Assembly (NCBI GenBank): GCA_963975425.1
Contig: CAXBGS010000003.1
Span: 496,001 to 560,000, forward strand
Source of the DNA: CAXBGS01 sp963975425
GTDB taxonomy: Bacteria; Planctomycetota; Planctomycetia; Pirellulales; Pirellulaceae
Length of the DNA stretch: 64,000 nt
Direction: 5' to 3'
In this document: positions 56,946-64,000 of the stretch, one piece after another
Numbering within the stretch: position 1 is the first letter of the stretch
Layout of the letters: each line of letters starts with the position of its first letter
Position numbers and translations under genes: made by a program
Notes under the pieces: generated by a model
What the model was told of the DNA's origin: nothing
The model's input: the letters and a program-made list of their open reading frames with translations, nothing else
The model's database searches: none

Positions 56946-57968
56946 ATGGCTTTGGTGCCCCTTCGCGTTGTGCTCGACCACGCCGCAGAAAACGATTACG
57001 GCGTTGCCGCATTCAACGTCAACAACATGGAGCAAATCCAGGCGATCATGGAGGCGGCCGAACAAACCGATTCGCCCGTCATCATCCAGGCGTCGCGTGG
57101 TGCTCGTGCGTATTCCCAAGACGCGTACCTGCGTCACTTGATGATCGCCGCAACCGAACTGTATCCGCACATCCCAACGGTCATGCACCAGGATCACGGC
57201 AACAGCCCCGAGACCTGTTTGTCGGCGATCGAAAACGGATTCACCAGCGTCATGATGGACGGCTCGCTGGAAGAAGACGGCAAGACACCGGCCGACTATG
57301 ACTACAACGTTCGCGTCACTGCGGAAGTCGTCAAGATGGCTCACGCTCGGGGCGTCAGCGTCGAAGGTGAACTCGGATGCCTTGGTTCGCTGGAAAGTGG
57401 CGAAGGCGAACAAGAAGACGGACACGGTGCGGTCGGCGAATTGACGCACGACCAACTGTTGACCGATCCCGACGAAGCACAACGCTTTGTCGAAGAAACC
57501 GGCGTCGACGCCTTGGCCGTTGCGATCGGAACCAGTCACGGCGCATACAAATTCACCAAGAAACCAACCGGTGAAGTCTTGGCGATGGACCGTATCGAAG
57601 CCATCCACGCAAAGCTGCCCAACACGCACTTGGTCATGCACGGCAGCAGCAGTGTCCCGCAAGAGCTGCAGGACATCATCAACCAGTACGGTGGCCAGAT
57701 GAAGCAAACGTACGGCGTACCGGTTGAAGAGATTCAACGCGGCATCAAGAGCGGCGTTCGCAAAATCAATGTCGACACCGATTGCCGCATGGCAATCACC
57801 GGCGCGATTCGCAAGGTGTTCGCCGAGGACCCATCGGCATTCGATCCACGCGCCTATCTGAAACCGGCCCGCGAAGCGATGAAACAAGTTTGCGTCGCAC
57901 GGATGACGGCTTTTGGACAGGCCGGAAACGGTGCGAAGCTGCGTGACGCGATGGGCGCAACCGCCTAG
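56946..57968 (+). CDS. fba: Fructose-bisphosphate aldolase, class II
   Basis: A 340-residue zinc aldolase of glycolysis and gluconeogenesis. Metal and active-site segments are NVNNMEQIQAIMEAAEQTDSP near the N-terminus, VMHQDHGNSPETCLSAIENGFTSVMMDGS, VEGELGCLGSLE (Glu and zinc region), IGTSHGAYKF and LVMHGSSSVPQEL, followed by GVRKINVDTDCRMAITGAIRK. The 340-residue form with an ELG...GEGEQEDG insertion is the class IIB-type seen in many bacteria. Single gene with a strong terminator. Confidence 0.97.
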   Translation: MALVPLRVVLDHAAENDYGVAAFNVNNMEQIQAIMEAAEQTDSPVIIQASRGARAYSQDAYLRHLMIAATELYPHIPTVMHQDHGNSPETCLSAIENGFTSVMMDGSLEEDGKTPADYDYNVRVTAEVVKMAHARGVSVEGELGCLGSLESGEGEQEDGHGAVGELTHDQLLTDPDEAQRFVEETGVDALAVAIGTSHGAYKFTKKPTGEVLAMDRIEAIHAKLPNTHLVMHGSSSVPQELQDIINQYGGQMKQTYGVPVEEIQRGIKSGVRKINVDTDCRMAITGAIRKVFAEDPSAFDPRAYLKPAREAMKQVCVARMTAFGQAGNGAKLRDAMGATA

Positions 57969-57995
57969 CCGCAGAACGATCTGTAAAATCCCAAT

Positions 57996-58028
57996 GAAGG
58001 CCGGTGCGAATGCGCCGGCCTTCTTTTT
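57996..58028 (+). terminator. Rho-independent terminator of fba
   Basis: Stem GAAGGCCGG (57996-58004) with CCGGCCTTC (58015-58023), 10-base loop, then TTTTTGC. It ends 18 bp before the next gene start. Confidence 0.9.
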
Positions 58029-58046
58029 GCATTGATTCGGCAGGCC

Positions 58047-59618
58047 ATGTTCGACGATTTGCCCAGCGAGAATCCAAACGGTGAACCCCTGCCTGGCGAC
58101 AATTCGCTTGGCGACAATTCGCTTGGCGCCGATTCGCCAGGTGCCCATCGCCCCGGCGTTAACTTACTGGGCGCCTTCGTTCACCAGGCTCGGTCCCAAC
58201 CGCACGCAACCGCGGTCACGGCCTTGCGGGACGGCAGTGTCGTTTCGCTGACATGGCAACAACTATCCGGCATCGTCGCCGTTGCCGCCGCTCATCTGGA
58301 TCGCTTGCTGGGTCCAGCGGGCCAAACGCAGCGACGCCTGGTCTATCCGAGTCACAACGGGATCGCCGATATCGTTCTGGCTTTGGCTTGCCCCGCCGCG
58401 AATATCGTCGAATTCCCGATCGACCATCGACTCGGCGACCATACCGCAGCAGAGATTCGTGATCGCTCTGGCGGAATCTGGCTTGGACCGGAACAACAAC
58501 AGCAACTTGTTTCGGCCGCACATGATGAATCGAGCCAGCGGAATGACGCGACCGCTTTGACATCATCCCTGGCCGCGACCGCGGACAAGATCAACGCCAT
58601 CGACCCGGCATTGGTTCTGTGGACCAGTGGCACGACGGGCCAGCCCAAGGGAGTCATGCTGTCTCATGCAAACTTAGTCGGCAACGCCGCGGCCAAGCTT
58701 GCCGCCGTACCACAGAGGCGCGATGACATTCGCCTGACCACGCTGCCGATGTGCCACGCCTATGCACGAACGTGCGACTTGGGAACTTGGCTGCTCAGTG
58801 GTTGCGGTCTCGCCATCGCATCGGGGTTCGACGGCTGGCAAGCGCTGGGGCCGATCGTCCGCCCAACACTTGCCAACACGGTCCCCAGTCTGTCGGAAAG
58901 ACTGCTTGCTTCGCCGTGCGAAACGATGGGAATCGATCGGCTGCGGCTACTCGGCTGCGGTGGGGCTGCGATGCGCGAGTCCGACTTTGTTCGCTGGAAC
59001 AGGCGCGGCGCCACCGTGATTCAAGGTTACGGGCTGACCGAATCGGGGCCGGTTATCTGCAGCGCGACGCCTGCCAACGCAACGCCGGGCTTGGTGGGAA
59101 ATCTGGTCCAAGGCTGGCAGAGCGATGTCCGTGATGGGCGGCTGTACGTACGCGGACCTCACACCATGATCGGATACCTGGACGACCCTGAGGCAACTGC
59201 GCGCCGGATCGATGACGATGGGTGGTTAGACACGGGCGATGTCGTCGAGTTCGAACAAGCCATGCAGCAATTTCGAATCCTCGGACGAGCCGACGATACG
59301 ATCGTGCTGGACAATGGTCACAAGGTTCATCCGTCGGAAGCCGAACGCCTTGTTTCGCTGATCCCAGGCGTACGTCATGCAATGCTAGTGGGCAACGGGC
59401 GGACAACCATCCTGTGGATTGATTCGATGGCCGGTGCCGAGCAAAGCCGAATCGAAGAACGGGCCGAAGCGATGTTCGGCAACCATCCACCCTGGAAACG
59501 GCCACGCGAGATCAAATTCTTTGACTCGCCATTATCTCTGGAAAACGGCGAACTTACACAAAAGGGTGCGATCCGCCGCGAAGTGGTTGCACAGCGTTTT
59601 TCGGCTCGATCCACTTAA
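58047..59618 (+). CDS. AMP-dependent acyl/aryl ligase (ANL superfamily)
   Basis: A 523-residue adenylate-forming ligase. Core motifs: LVLWTSGTTGQPKGVMLSHANL (P-loop), LTTLPMCHAYARTCDLGTWLL, LLGCGGAAMRESDF, IQGYGLTESGPVICS, DDGWLDTGDVVEF, RILGRADDTIVLDNGHKVHPSEAE and a C-terminal KRPREIKFF...NGELTQKGAIRR with the catalytic Lys. The substrate acyl group is not deducible. The N-terminus, residues about 10-35, is a low-complexity stretch formed by a 15-bp DNA repeat (GDNSLGDNSLGAD). ATG 58047 is preferred over TTG 58032, which lies next to the fba terminator. Convergent with tatC. Confidence 0.88.
   Translation: MFDDLPSENPNGEPLPGDNSLGDNSLGADSPGAHRPGVNLLGAFVHQARSQPHATAVTALRDGSVVSLTWQQLSGIVAVAAAHLDRLLGPAGQTQRRLVYPSHNGIADIVLALACPAANIVEFPIDHRLGDHTAAEIRDRSGGIWLGPEQQQQLVSAAHDESSQRNDATALTSSLAATADKINAIDPALVLWTSGTTGQPKGVMLSHANLVGNAAAKLAAVPQRRDDIRLTTLPMCHAYARTCDLGTWLLSGCGLAIASGFDGWQALGPIVRPTLANTVPSLSERLLASPCETMGIDRLRLLGCGGAAMRESDFVRWNRRGATVIQGYGLTESGPVICSATPANATPGLVGNLVQGWQSDVRDGRLYVRGPHTMIGYLDDPEATARRIDDDGWLDTGDVVEFEQAMQQFRILGRADDTIVLDNGHKVHPSEAERLVSLIPGVRHAMLVGNGRTTILWIDSMAGAEQSRIEERAEAMFGNHPPWKRPREIKFFDSPLSLENGELTQKGAIRREVVAQRFSARST
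58095..58139. repeat. 15-bp in-frame tandem repeat in the ligase gene
   Basis: GGCGACAATTCGCTT occurs at 58095 and 58110, and a degenerate copy at 58125. It encodes GDNSLGDNSLGADSP at the extreme N-terminus, before the conserved ligase core, so it is tolerated as a linker. Confidence 0.88.
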
Positions 59619-59677
59619 AGTCGCTTGTCGGACCAGGTCAAGCGACATACCCGCTGGCCCCCATGCGAGCGACTCGA

Positions 59678-60733
59678 TCAAGCAGGATCGTAGGCCCCGC
59701 TGCCCAGCCCGCGCCCCCTCGGCAAGAACTTGCACATCAAGATCCCGAGGAAGTACAAGAACATCAGCGGGACGGCGAGCGCGACCATGCTGGTAACGTC
59801 TGCCGGCGTTAACAGCATCGACAGAACAAAGATCACCAGTACGGCGACTTTCCAACTGTCGATGTACGCCTGAGTTTCGAACAACCCGATTCGCTGCAAG
59901 AACAGCATCACCAGTGGCAACTGAAACGCGACGCCAAAACCAAGCGGCAACATCAACACAAAATTGACGTAGTACGTCAAGCGTGGCTCGACCGCGACAT
60001 CCATACTGCCGTTGAACGTCAACAAGAACGCCAGCACGTAATGCAACACCAGGAAGAAAGCCAAGATCACACCGCTGGCAAAGAGAATGACACTGAATGG
60101 CAAATAGATGTAAACGTACTTACGTTCGTGCGCGTGCAAACCCGCGGCCACGAATGACCAGATGTGATAAAAGATCATTGGTGATGCCAATACCGCGCCG
60201 ACGATCAACCCAGCTTTGACCCAGATCATGAACGGCTCTTCCATTTTGAAAGAGCTGACTTGTGCATCGCGCTTTCGCAATTGCACACGCGGCTTCAGTT
60301 CGGTGGGATCGGGCAGCTTGGGCAACAGATCCGTGATCGCGTCAGGCCGAATCATTTCGCCTTCGCCACCAGGTTTTTCGATAATGTCCGACGGCGTCAG
60401 TGTGTGCAGATGATCGGGAACGTCGTAAACGAGTTCCCACACTAGACCCTGCTGGATCAAAAAGTCTTTCAGCGGCTGCACCTCGGGGTCCGTCAAATCG
60501 GTGATCCCCAATTCGTGCAGGTCACGAGCCGTATTGAACTCCTGAATCGCCTCTTTCAACGGCGTCTGGATGTACCGAATCACGCGATTGGCAAATACCA
60601 AACCGACGCACAAACCGATCAGTAGCCAAATAATGGCTTTGACGAGTGACCCACGAAGTTCCTCCAGGTGCTCCCCGAAGGTCATCGTCGAATTTTCAAA
60701 CAGGTCGTCTTTGGGGCGAGCCGGTCGATCCAC
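59678..60733 (-). CDS. tatC: Sec-independent translocase subunit TatC, with an enlarged first loop
   Basis: A 351-residue TatC, the twin-arginine signal-binding component of the Tat export system. The family start (MTFGEHLEELRGSLVKAIIWLLIG, conserved Glu and Arg region for signal recognition), the HIWSFVAAGLHAHERKYVYIYLPFSVILFASG segment, then FNGSMDVAVEPRLTYYVNFVLML and SMLLTPADVTSMVALAVPLMFLYFLGI are all present. The first extracytoplasmic loop (about residues 58-172) is about 85 residues longer than usual (TatC is normally about 250). The start GTG 60733 is taken from the frame. No tatA gene is adjacent. Confidence 0.92.
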   Translation of the reverse strand: MDRPARPKDDLFENSTMTFGEHLEELRGSLVKAIIWLLIGLCVGLVFANRVIRYIQTPLKEAIQEFNTARDLHELGITDLTDPEVQPLKDFLIQQGLVWELVYDVPDHLHTLTPSDIIEKPGGEGEMIRPDAITDLLPKLPDPTELKPRVQLRKRDAQVSSFKMEEPFMIWVKAGLIVGAVLASPMIFYHIWSFVAAGLHAHERKYVYIYLPFSVILFASGVILAFFLVLHYVLAFLLTFNGSMDVAVEPRLTYYVNFVLMLPLGFGVAFQLPLVMLFLQRIGLFETQAYIDSWKVAVLVIFVLSMLLTPADVTSMVALAVPLMFLYFLGILMCKFLPRGRGLGSGAYDPA

Positions 60734-61081
60734 AGCAGTTCGTATCAGGGGGGAAGGGCGGGGACTAGAAAGAGTGTTTGGATGGGCCTCGAGCCACGGT
60801 TAACCAAAGTCACTGAATCCGCATCATTTCAATGCAGGTGACCACGATTCTGTCGCAAAATCTTGGCACATGGACGCTTTTCGGAACAGAAACGCCCCGC
60901 AGCGGTACCACGAGGCGGTAAACGATCACTGTCCGACTAGACGCCTTCACTAGTGTAACAGGGAGTGCGAAAATCGCATGCACCGCATTGGAAATTACGT
61001 ACGATCAAGTCGTGTATTTCACGGATCGGTCAAGTCAAGAACGCATGTCATCCGGCCACTGAACTCACCCATTCATCGCCC
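60734..61081. other. tatC/manA divergent promoter region, no gene
   Basis: 348 bp between divergent genes. The frame upstream of manA stays open to 60965, but without family resemblance, so I read it as non-coding. No clear promoter hexamers recognised. Confidence 0.4.
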
Positions 61082-62056
61082 ATGAATCCCTACGTCCTAC
61101 GATTTCGACCTGTTCTGAAGCAAACGATCTGGGGTGGACGCCGACTGGGCGAACGGCTGGGCAAGCCGATCGGTCCTGAATCGAATTATGCCGAAAGCTG
61201 GGAAATTGTCGATCACGGCGACGATCAAAGCATCGTGACCAGCGGCTCTCTGGAGGGTTGCACGCTCGCCGAACTGGCAAAACAGCATGGCGAATGGCTG
61301 CTGGGAAAGAAAACGGGGCAACAGGACTCAAAGCAATTTCCTTTACTGCTGAAGTATCTGGACTGCAATCGCGTCTTGTCCGTTCAGGTACATCCCGATG
61401 ATCGATACGCGATGGCCATGGAAAAGCCTGATCGAGGCAAGACCGAGGCGTGGTACATCGTCGCGGCAGAAAAAGACAGCCTTGTCTACGCAGGTCTGAA
61501 AACGGGAGTCGATCAGCAAACGTTAAGCGAAGCGATGATGGCCGGACAAACGGACGAGGTCCTGCACAGTTTCCATCCACAGCCTGGCGACTGTGTTTTC
61601 ATCCCCAGCGGCACCGTCCACGCTTTGGGCGCAGGATTGTTGGTCGCCGAAATTCAACAATCCAGTGACACAACATTTCGTTTGTTCGATTGGAACCGTG
61701 TCGATGAACAAGGCAATGCCCGACCGCTTCACATCAAAGAGTCGCTGGCCGTCTCGGATTATGAAACCGGACCGATCAAGCCGCAACGCAGCGATTATGA
61801 ACAACAAGGTTGGCAGACGTTAGCAACGTGCGACAAGTTTGTGTTCCGATCACTTGAAAACGGAGTCGCCACGCTCGGCGGCGACCAGCGATTTCACATT
61901 CTGACCGTACCGCGAGGCGGTGCATCGATCGAGTCGGGCGGAGTGTACGAGGAGATAAAAACGGGCGAGTCGGTACTGCTGCCGGCCGCCCATCCGGAAG
62001 TCAAAGTGGCCGTTGCACCTGAGAGCACGTTACTGGAGGCACACCTGCCGGCCTAG
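61082..62056 (+). CDS. manA: Mannose-6-phosphate isomerase, class I
   Basis: A 324-residue zinc phosphomannose isomerase (fructose-6-P to mannose-6-P). Hallmarks: FRPVLKQTIWGGRRLGERLGKPIG at the N-terminus, YLDCNRVLSVQVHPDDRYA (Gln and His ligands), DRGKTEAWYIVAAEKDS (Glu), FIPSGTVHALGAGLLVAEIQQSSDTTFRLFDWNR (His and Arg). It supplies activated mannose for surface glycans. ATG 61082 matches the family start; the open frame begins 39 codons earlier. Single gene, convergent with the desaturase gene. Confidence 0.94.
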   Translation: MNPYVLRFRPVLKQTIWGGRRLGERLGKPIGPESNYAESWEIVDHGDDQSIVTSGSLEGCTLAELAKQHGEWLLGKKTGQQDSKQFPLLLKYLDCNRVLSVQVHPDDRYAMAMEKPDRGKTEAWYIVAAEKDSLVYAGLKTGVDQQTLSEAMMAGQTDEVLHSFHPQPGDCVFIPSGTVHALGAGLLVAEIQQSSDTTFRLFDWNRVDEQGNARPLHIKESLAVSDYETGPIKPQRSDYEQQGWQTLATCDKFVFRSLENGVATLGGDQRFHILTVPRGGASIESGGVYEEIKTGESVLLPAAHPEVKVAVAPESTLLEAHLPA

Positions 62057-62124
62057 CAAAGCAGAGCCACTTGTTTGACCCAAGCTTGTTTCGTCTCTGG
62101 GTGTACGCCGGTGGCAATCGTTCG

Positions 62125-63663
62125 CTACGACGCGATTTTCGTTCCAGACGCATCATCAATGAATTTGATGCTCATGCCAAAATCTTTCAGCAGCAGCCGA
62201 CTCGTGATTCGGCTGGATTCGTAGATCACCGGCAAACCGCTGCCGGGATGTGTGCCACCACCAACCAGATAAACGCCGTCAATCTCGCGAAATCGATTCC
62301 CGGGCCGACGGTGCAACATCTGCCCAAGGTTATGCGCAAGATTGAAGGTCGCCCCGCGATAGATTTGGTAATCATGCTGCCAATCATCTGGCGTGATCCG
62401 GTGTTCGAACCGGATACGATCACGAATGTCTCCCAATCCAATCGCACTCATTCGGTCAAGCGTCAAGTCACGAAACGCATCCGCCTCGCGCGACCAATCG
62501 ACGTTGGGATGCTGATGGGTCACTGGGACTAGCACGTACAACGTGCTATGTCCCGCAGGGGCCAACGTATTGTCCGTGACACCCGCATTTTGAACATAGA
62601 ATGACGGATCACGACTCAGCTGGTGTGTTTTTTCGATCTCGATCAAATTCTGTTCGTAATCCGAACTGATGTGAATGTTGTGATGTGGTAACGATTCGTA
62701 GAGCCCTTCGATTCCTAAATACAGCATGAATGTACTGCACGAGAAACGTTTTTTCTCGATCGACCGATCATCCCACTTACCACGTGCGCTGTTGGGTAAA
62801 TGGCGAGTCATCCAAGCGGCGAAGTCCGCGTTGATGACGAACGCATCCGCCTCGTAACGCCCCTGCTGGGTGCTGACGGCCATCAAACGCTTGCCGTTCA
62901 GTTCGACGGATTCGACCGGTTCGTCCAGCCGAATGTCGACACCCATCGAAGTGGCAATCTCTGCCGTGCGTTCGCTGACACTGCTGCAACCGCCTCGCGG
63001 GTGCCACACGCCATGTTCGTATTCCAAGAATGACAAAATGCTGAACAGACTTGGACACTGAAATGGCGACATGCCCAAGTATTTCGACTGAAACGCGAAC
63101 GCGATGACCAGCCTCGGGTCGTCAAAATAGCGTCCGAGTTCCTTTCCCAAACTGCGTGCCGGGTGCAAGTGTGGCGCCGCACGCATCACCGACGGGCGCA
63201 GCAAATCCAGCGGCGAACGAAAGGGTGATTCCAAGATGGGCCGAAACTTAGCCAGTTTGTCTCGGTTGTCATCCATGTACCGTCGCAAGCTGCCAACGTC
63301 CGACGGCGAGAATTCCGCGATCTGGCGGTCCATCGCATCCATATCCGGCGTACAGTCAAGTGCGCCGCCTTGGCCGAACGTCAATCGATACTGCGGATCA
63401 AGCCGCTGCATCGGAATTTCGTCCATCAGTTCGTACCCGACCGATGCATAGATTTCCGAAAGCACGCGTGGGTACAGAAAGAAAGTTGGCCCACAATCAA
63501 ATCGATACCCGCCGGACTCAATTGCCGAGGTGCGCCCACCGACGCGGTCACGACGTTCCAGAACGGTAACCTCGCAACCGGAATGAGCCAATTGAATCGC
63601 GGTGGCCAGTCCGCCCGGGCCGGCGCCTACAATGACAACTTTGCGAGATGACAATCCGGGCAC
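62125..63663 (-). CDS. CrtI/CrtN-type carotenoid desaturase (phytoene desaturase family)
   Basis: A 512-residue FAD oxidoreductase. The dinucleotide fold VVIVGAGPGGLATAIQLAHSGCEVTVLERRDRVGGRTSAI is followed by YRFDCGPTFFLYPRVLSEIY, typical of CrtI and CrtN desaturases, then FQSKYLGMSPFQCPSLFSILSFLEYEHGVWHPRGG and the C-terminal signature starting YLVGGGTHPGSGLPVIYES. Substrate (phytoene, diapophytoene or apocarotenoid) and number of desaturations cannot be read off. Start GTG 63663 lacks a clear ribosome site. No crtB or squalene-type partner is in the window. Pink pigmentation of planctomycetes is consistent with a carotenoid role. Confidence 0.88.
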   Translation of the reverse strand: MPGLSSRKVVIVGAGPGGLATAIQLAHSGCEVTVLERRDRVGGRTSAIESGGYRFDCGPTFFLYPRVLSEIYASVGYELMDEIPMQRLDPQYRLTFGQGGALDCTPDMDAMDRQIAEFSPSDVGSLRRYMDDNRDKLAKFRPILESPFRSPLDLLRPSVMRAAPHLHPARSLGKELGRYFDDPRLVIAFAFQSKYLGMSPFQCPSLFSILSFLEYEHGVWHPRGGCSSVSERTAEIATSMGVDIRLDEPVESVELNGKRLMAVSTQQGRYEADAFVINADFAAWMTRHLPNSARGKWDDRSIEKKRFSCSTFMLYLGIEGLYESLPHHNIHISSDYEQNLIEIEKTHQLSRDPSFYVQNAGVTDNTLAPAGHSTLYVLVPVTHQHPNVDWSREADAFRDLTLDRMSAIGLGDIRDRIRFEHRITPDDWQHDYQIYRGATFNLAHNLGQMLHRRPGNRFREIDGVYLVGGGTHPGSGLPVIYESSRITSRLLLKDFGMSIKFIDDASGTKIAS

Positions 63664-63825
63664 CTTTTGTTAACCATCCGATTCTTCCAACGGTCCCAGA
63701 CACGGCTGGGCCCTAGAGTGTAGGCACGCATCAACCGCGGCGTCGCACAATCCTGGCCGTACGTCCTGCAACAACCTGTAAAAATACGGACCGCGGCTGC
63801 GAAAGATCGGCAACGTCGTGCCGAG

Positions 63826-64000
63826 CTAGAATCCGCCCTCGGTCAACCCTTTTTCGATTTCGCTGCGAACAATCTCTGCGAGCGAAACGTCGTCCGACCA
63901 ATCATCGGAAACATCGCTCCGGTCAGAAAGCAGTTTGGCTCGATTGATCACGTCAGCGACGGCTTCGGATGTCAGCGGATCGATCAATTTGCGACCAGCA
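63826..64000 (-). CDS. C-terminal fragment of an unrecognised protein
   Basis: The minus frame starting at 63999 is open to a TAG at 63826-63828, giving 57 residues: GRKLIDPLTSEAVADVINRA, then LLSDRSDVSDDWSDDVSLAEIV and ending EKGLTEGGF. It has coding-like third positions and ends naturally, so it is probably the 3' end of a gene beginning right of the window. I do not recognise the family. Confidence 0.55.
   Translation of the reverse strand, partial: AGRKLIDPLTSEAVADVINRAKLLSDRSDVSDDWSDDVSLAEIVRSEIEKGLTEGGF

Noticed and set aside
56925..58148. 407-codon minus-strand ORF opposite fba
   Set aside because: Antisense shadow of fba and of the ligase start; it crosses a strong terminator.

Overview
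The window reads as chromosomal DNA of a planctomycete, most likely a Rhodopirellula-like member of the Pirellulaceae. The support is indirect but consistent: a large secreted dockerin/cadherin-type surface protein with the planctomycete-style N-terminal LVERLAQRRVLAA motif, ECF-like sigma factors paired with a receptor Ser/Thr kinase, giant flagellar filament and cap proteins, a small class of secreted SGNH-like and NIPSNAP proteins, DUF4254, and mostly single genes or short operons on both strands at moderately high GC. I see no rRNA, tRNA, CRISPR array, insertion sequence or prophage.

Layout. 1-9.6 kb: 3' end of metF, converging with a secreted TraB/GumN-type protein; a leftward flagellar operon fliC-fliD-fliS; aroC; rpiB. 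9.9-16.2 kb: rpsA and sodA sharing a bidirectional terminator, a hybrid HD-GYP/PAS/GGDEF signalling protein and a divergent sigma factor. 16.2-22.4 kb: leftward ilvN-ilvC-DUF4254, then scpA and transketolase. 22.5-30 kb: two secreted or membrane proteins of unknown function, the surface protein, a TerC-like membrane protein and a NIPSNAP protein. 30-39 kb: mutS, aspS, an MFS transporter, a glutathione peroxidase and a degenerate SGNH protein. 39-47.7 kb: a rightward housekeeping run purA-uppS-cdsA-phoH-pgpH-ybeY-corC covering purine, isoprenoid and phospholipid synthesis and RNA/ribosome maturation. 53-64 kb: gltA translationally coupled to a YjhG/YagF-type sugar-acid dehydratase, class II aldolase, an acyl-AMP ligase, tatC, manA, a carotenoid-type desaturase and a truncated gene at the right edge.

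The most unusual part is 47.9-52.9 kb: an ECF-like sigma factor gene overlaps a gene for a membrane Ser/Thr kinase that carries an N-terminal zinc-finger anti-sigma-like motif and a C-terminal beta-lactamase/penicillin-binding-like domain whose nucleophilic serine is replaced by glycine. It is followed by a secreted protein of the same fold with the serine intact. This looks like a ligand-sensing kinase/sigma system in which a dead enzyme domain acts as sensor and its live relative acts as effector or processing enzyme.

A second recurring theme is short tandem repeats of 15-22 bp in gaps and across stop codons (aroC, the serine hydrolase and the sugar-acid dehydratase), each locus with its own unit sequence, suggesting local slippage duplications rather than a mobile repeat family.
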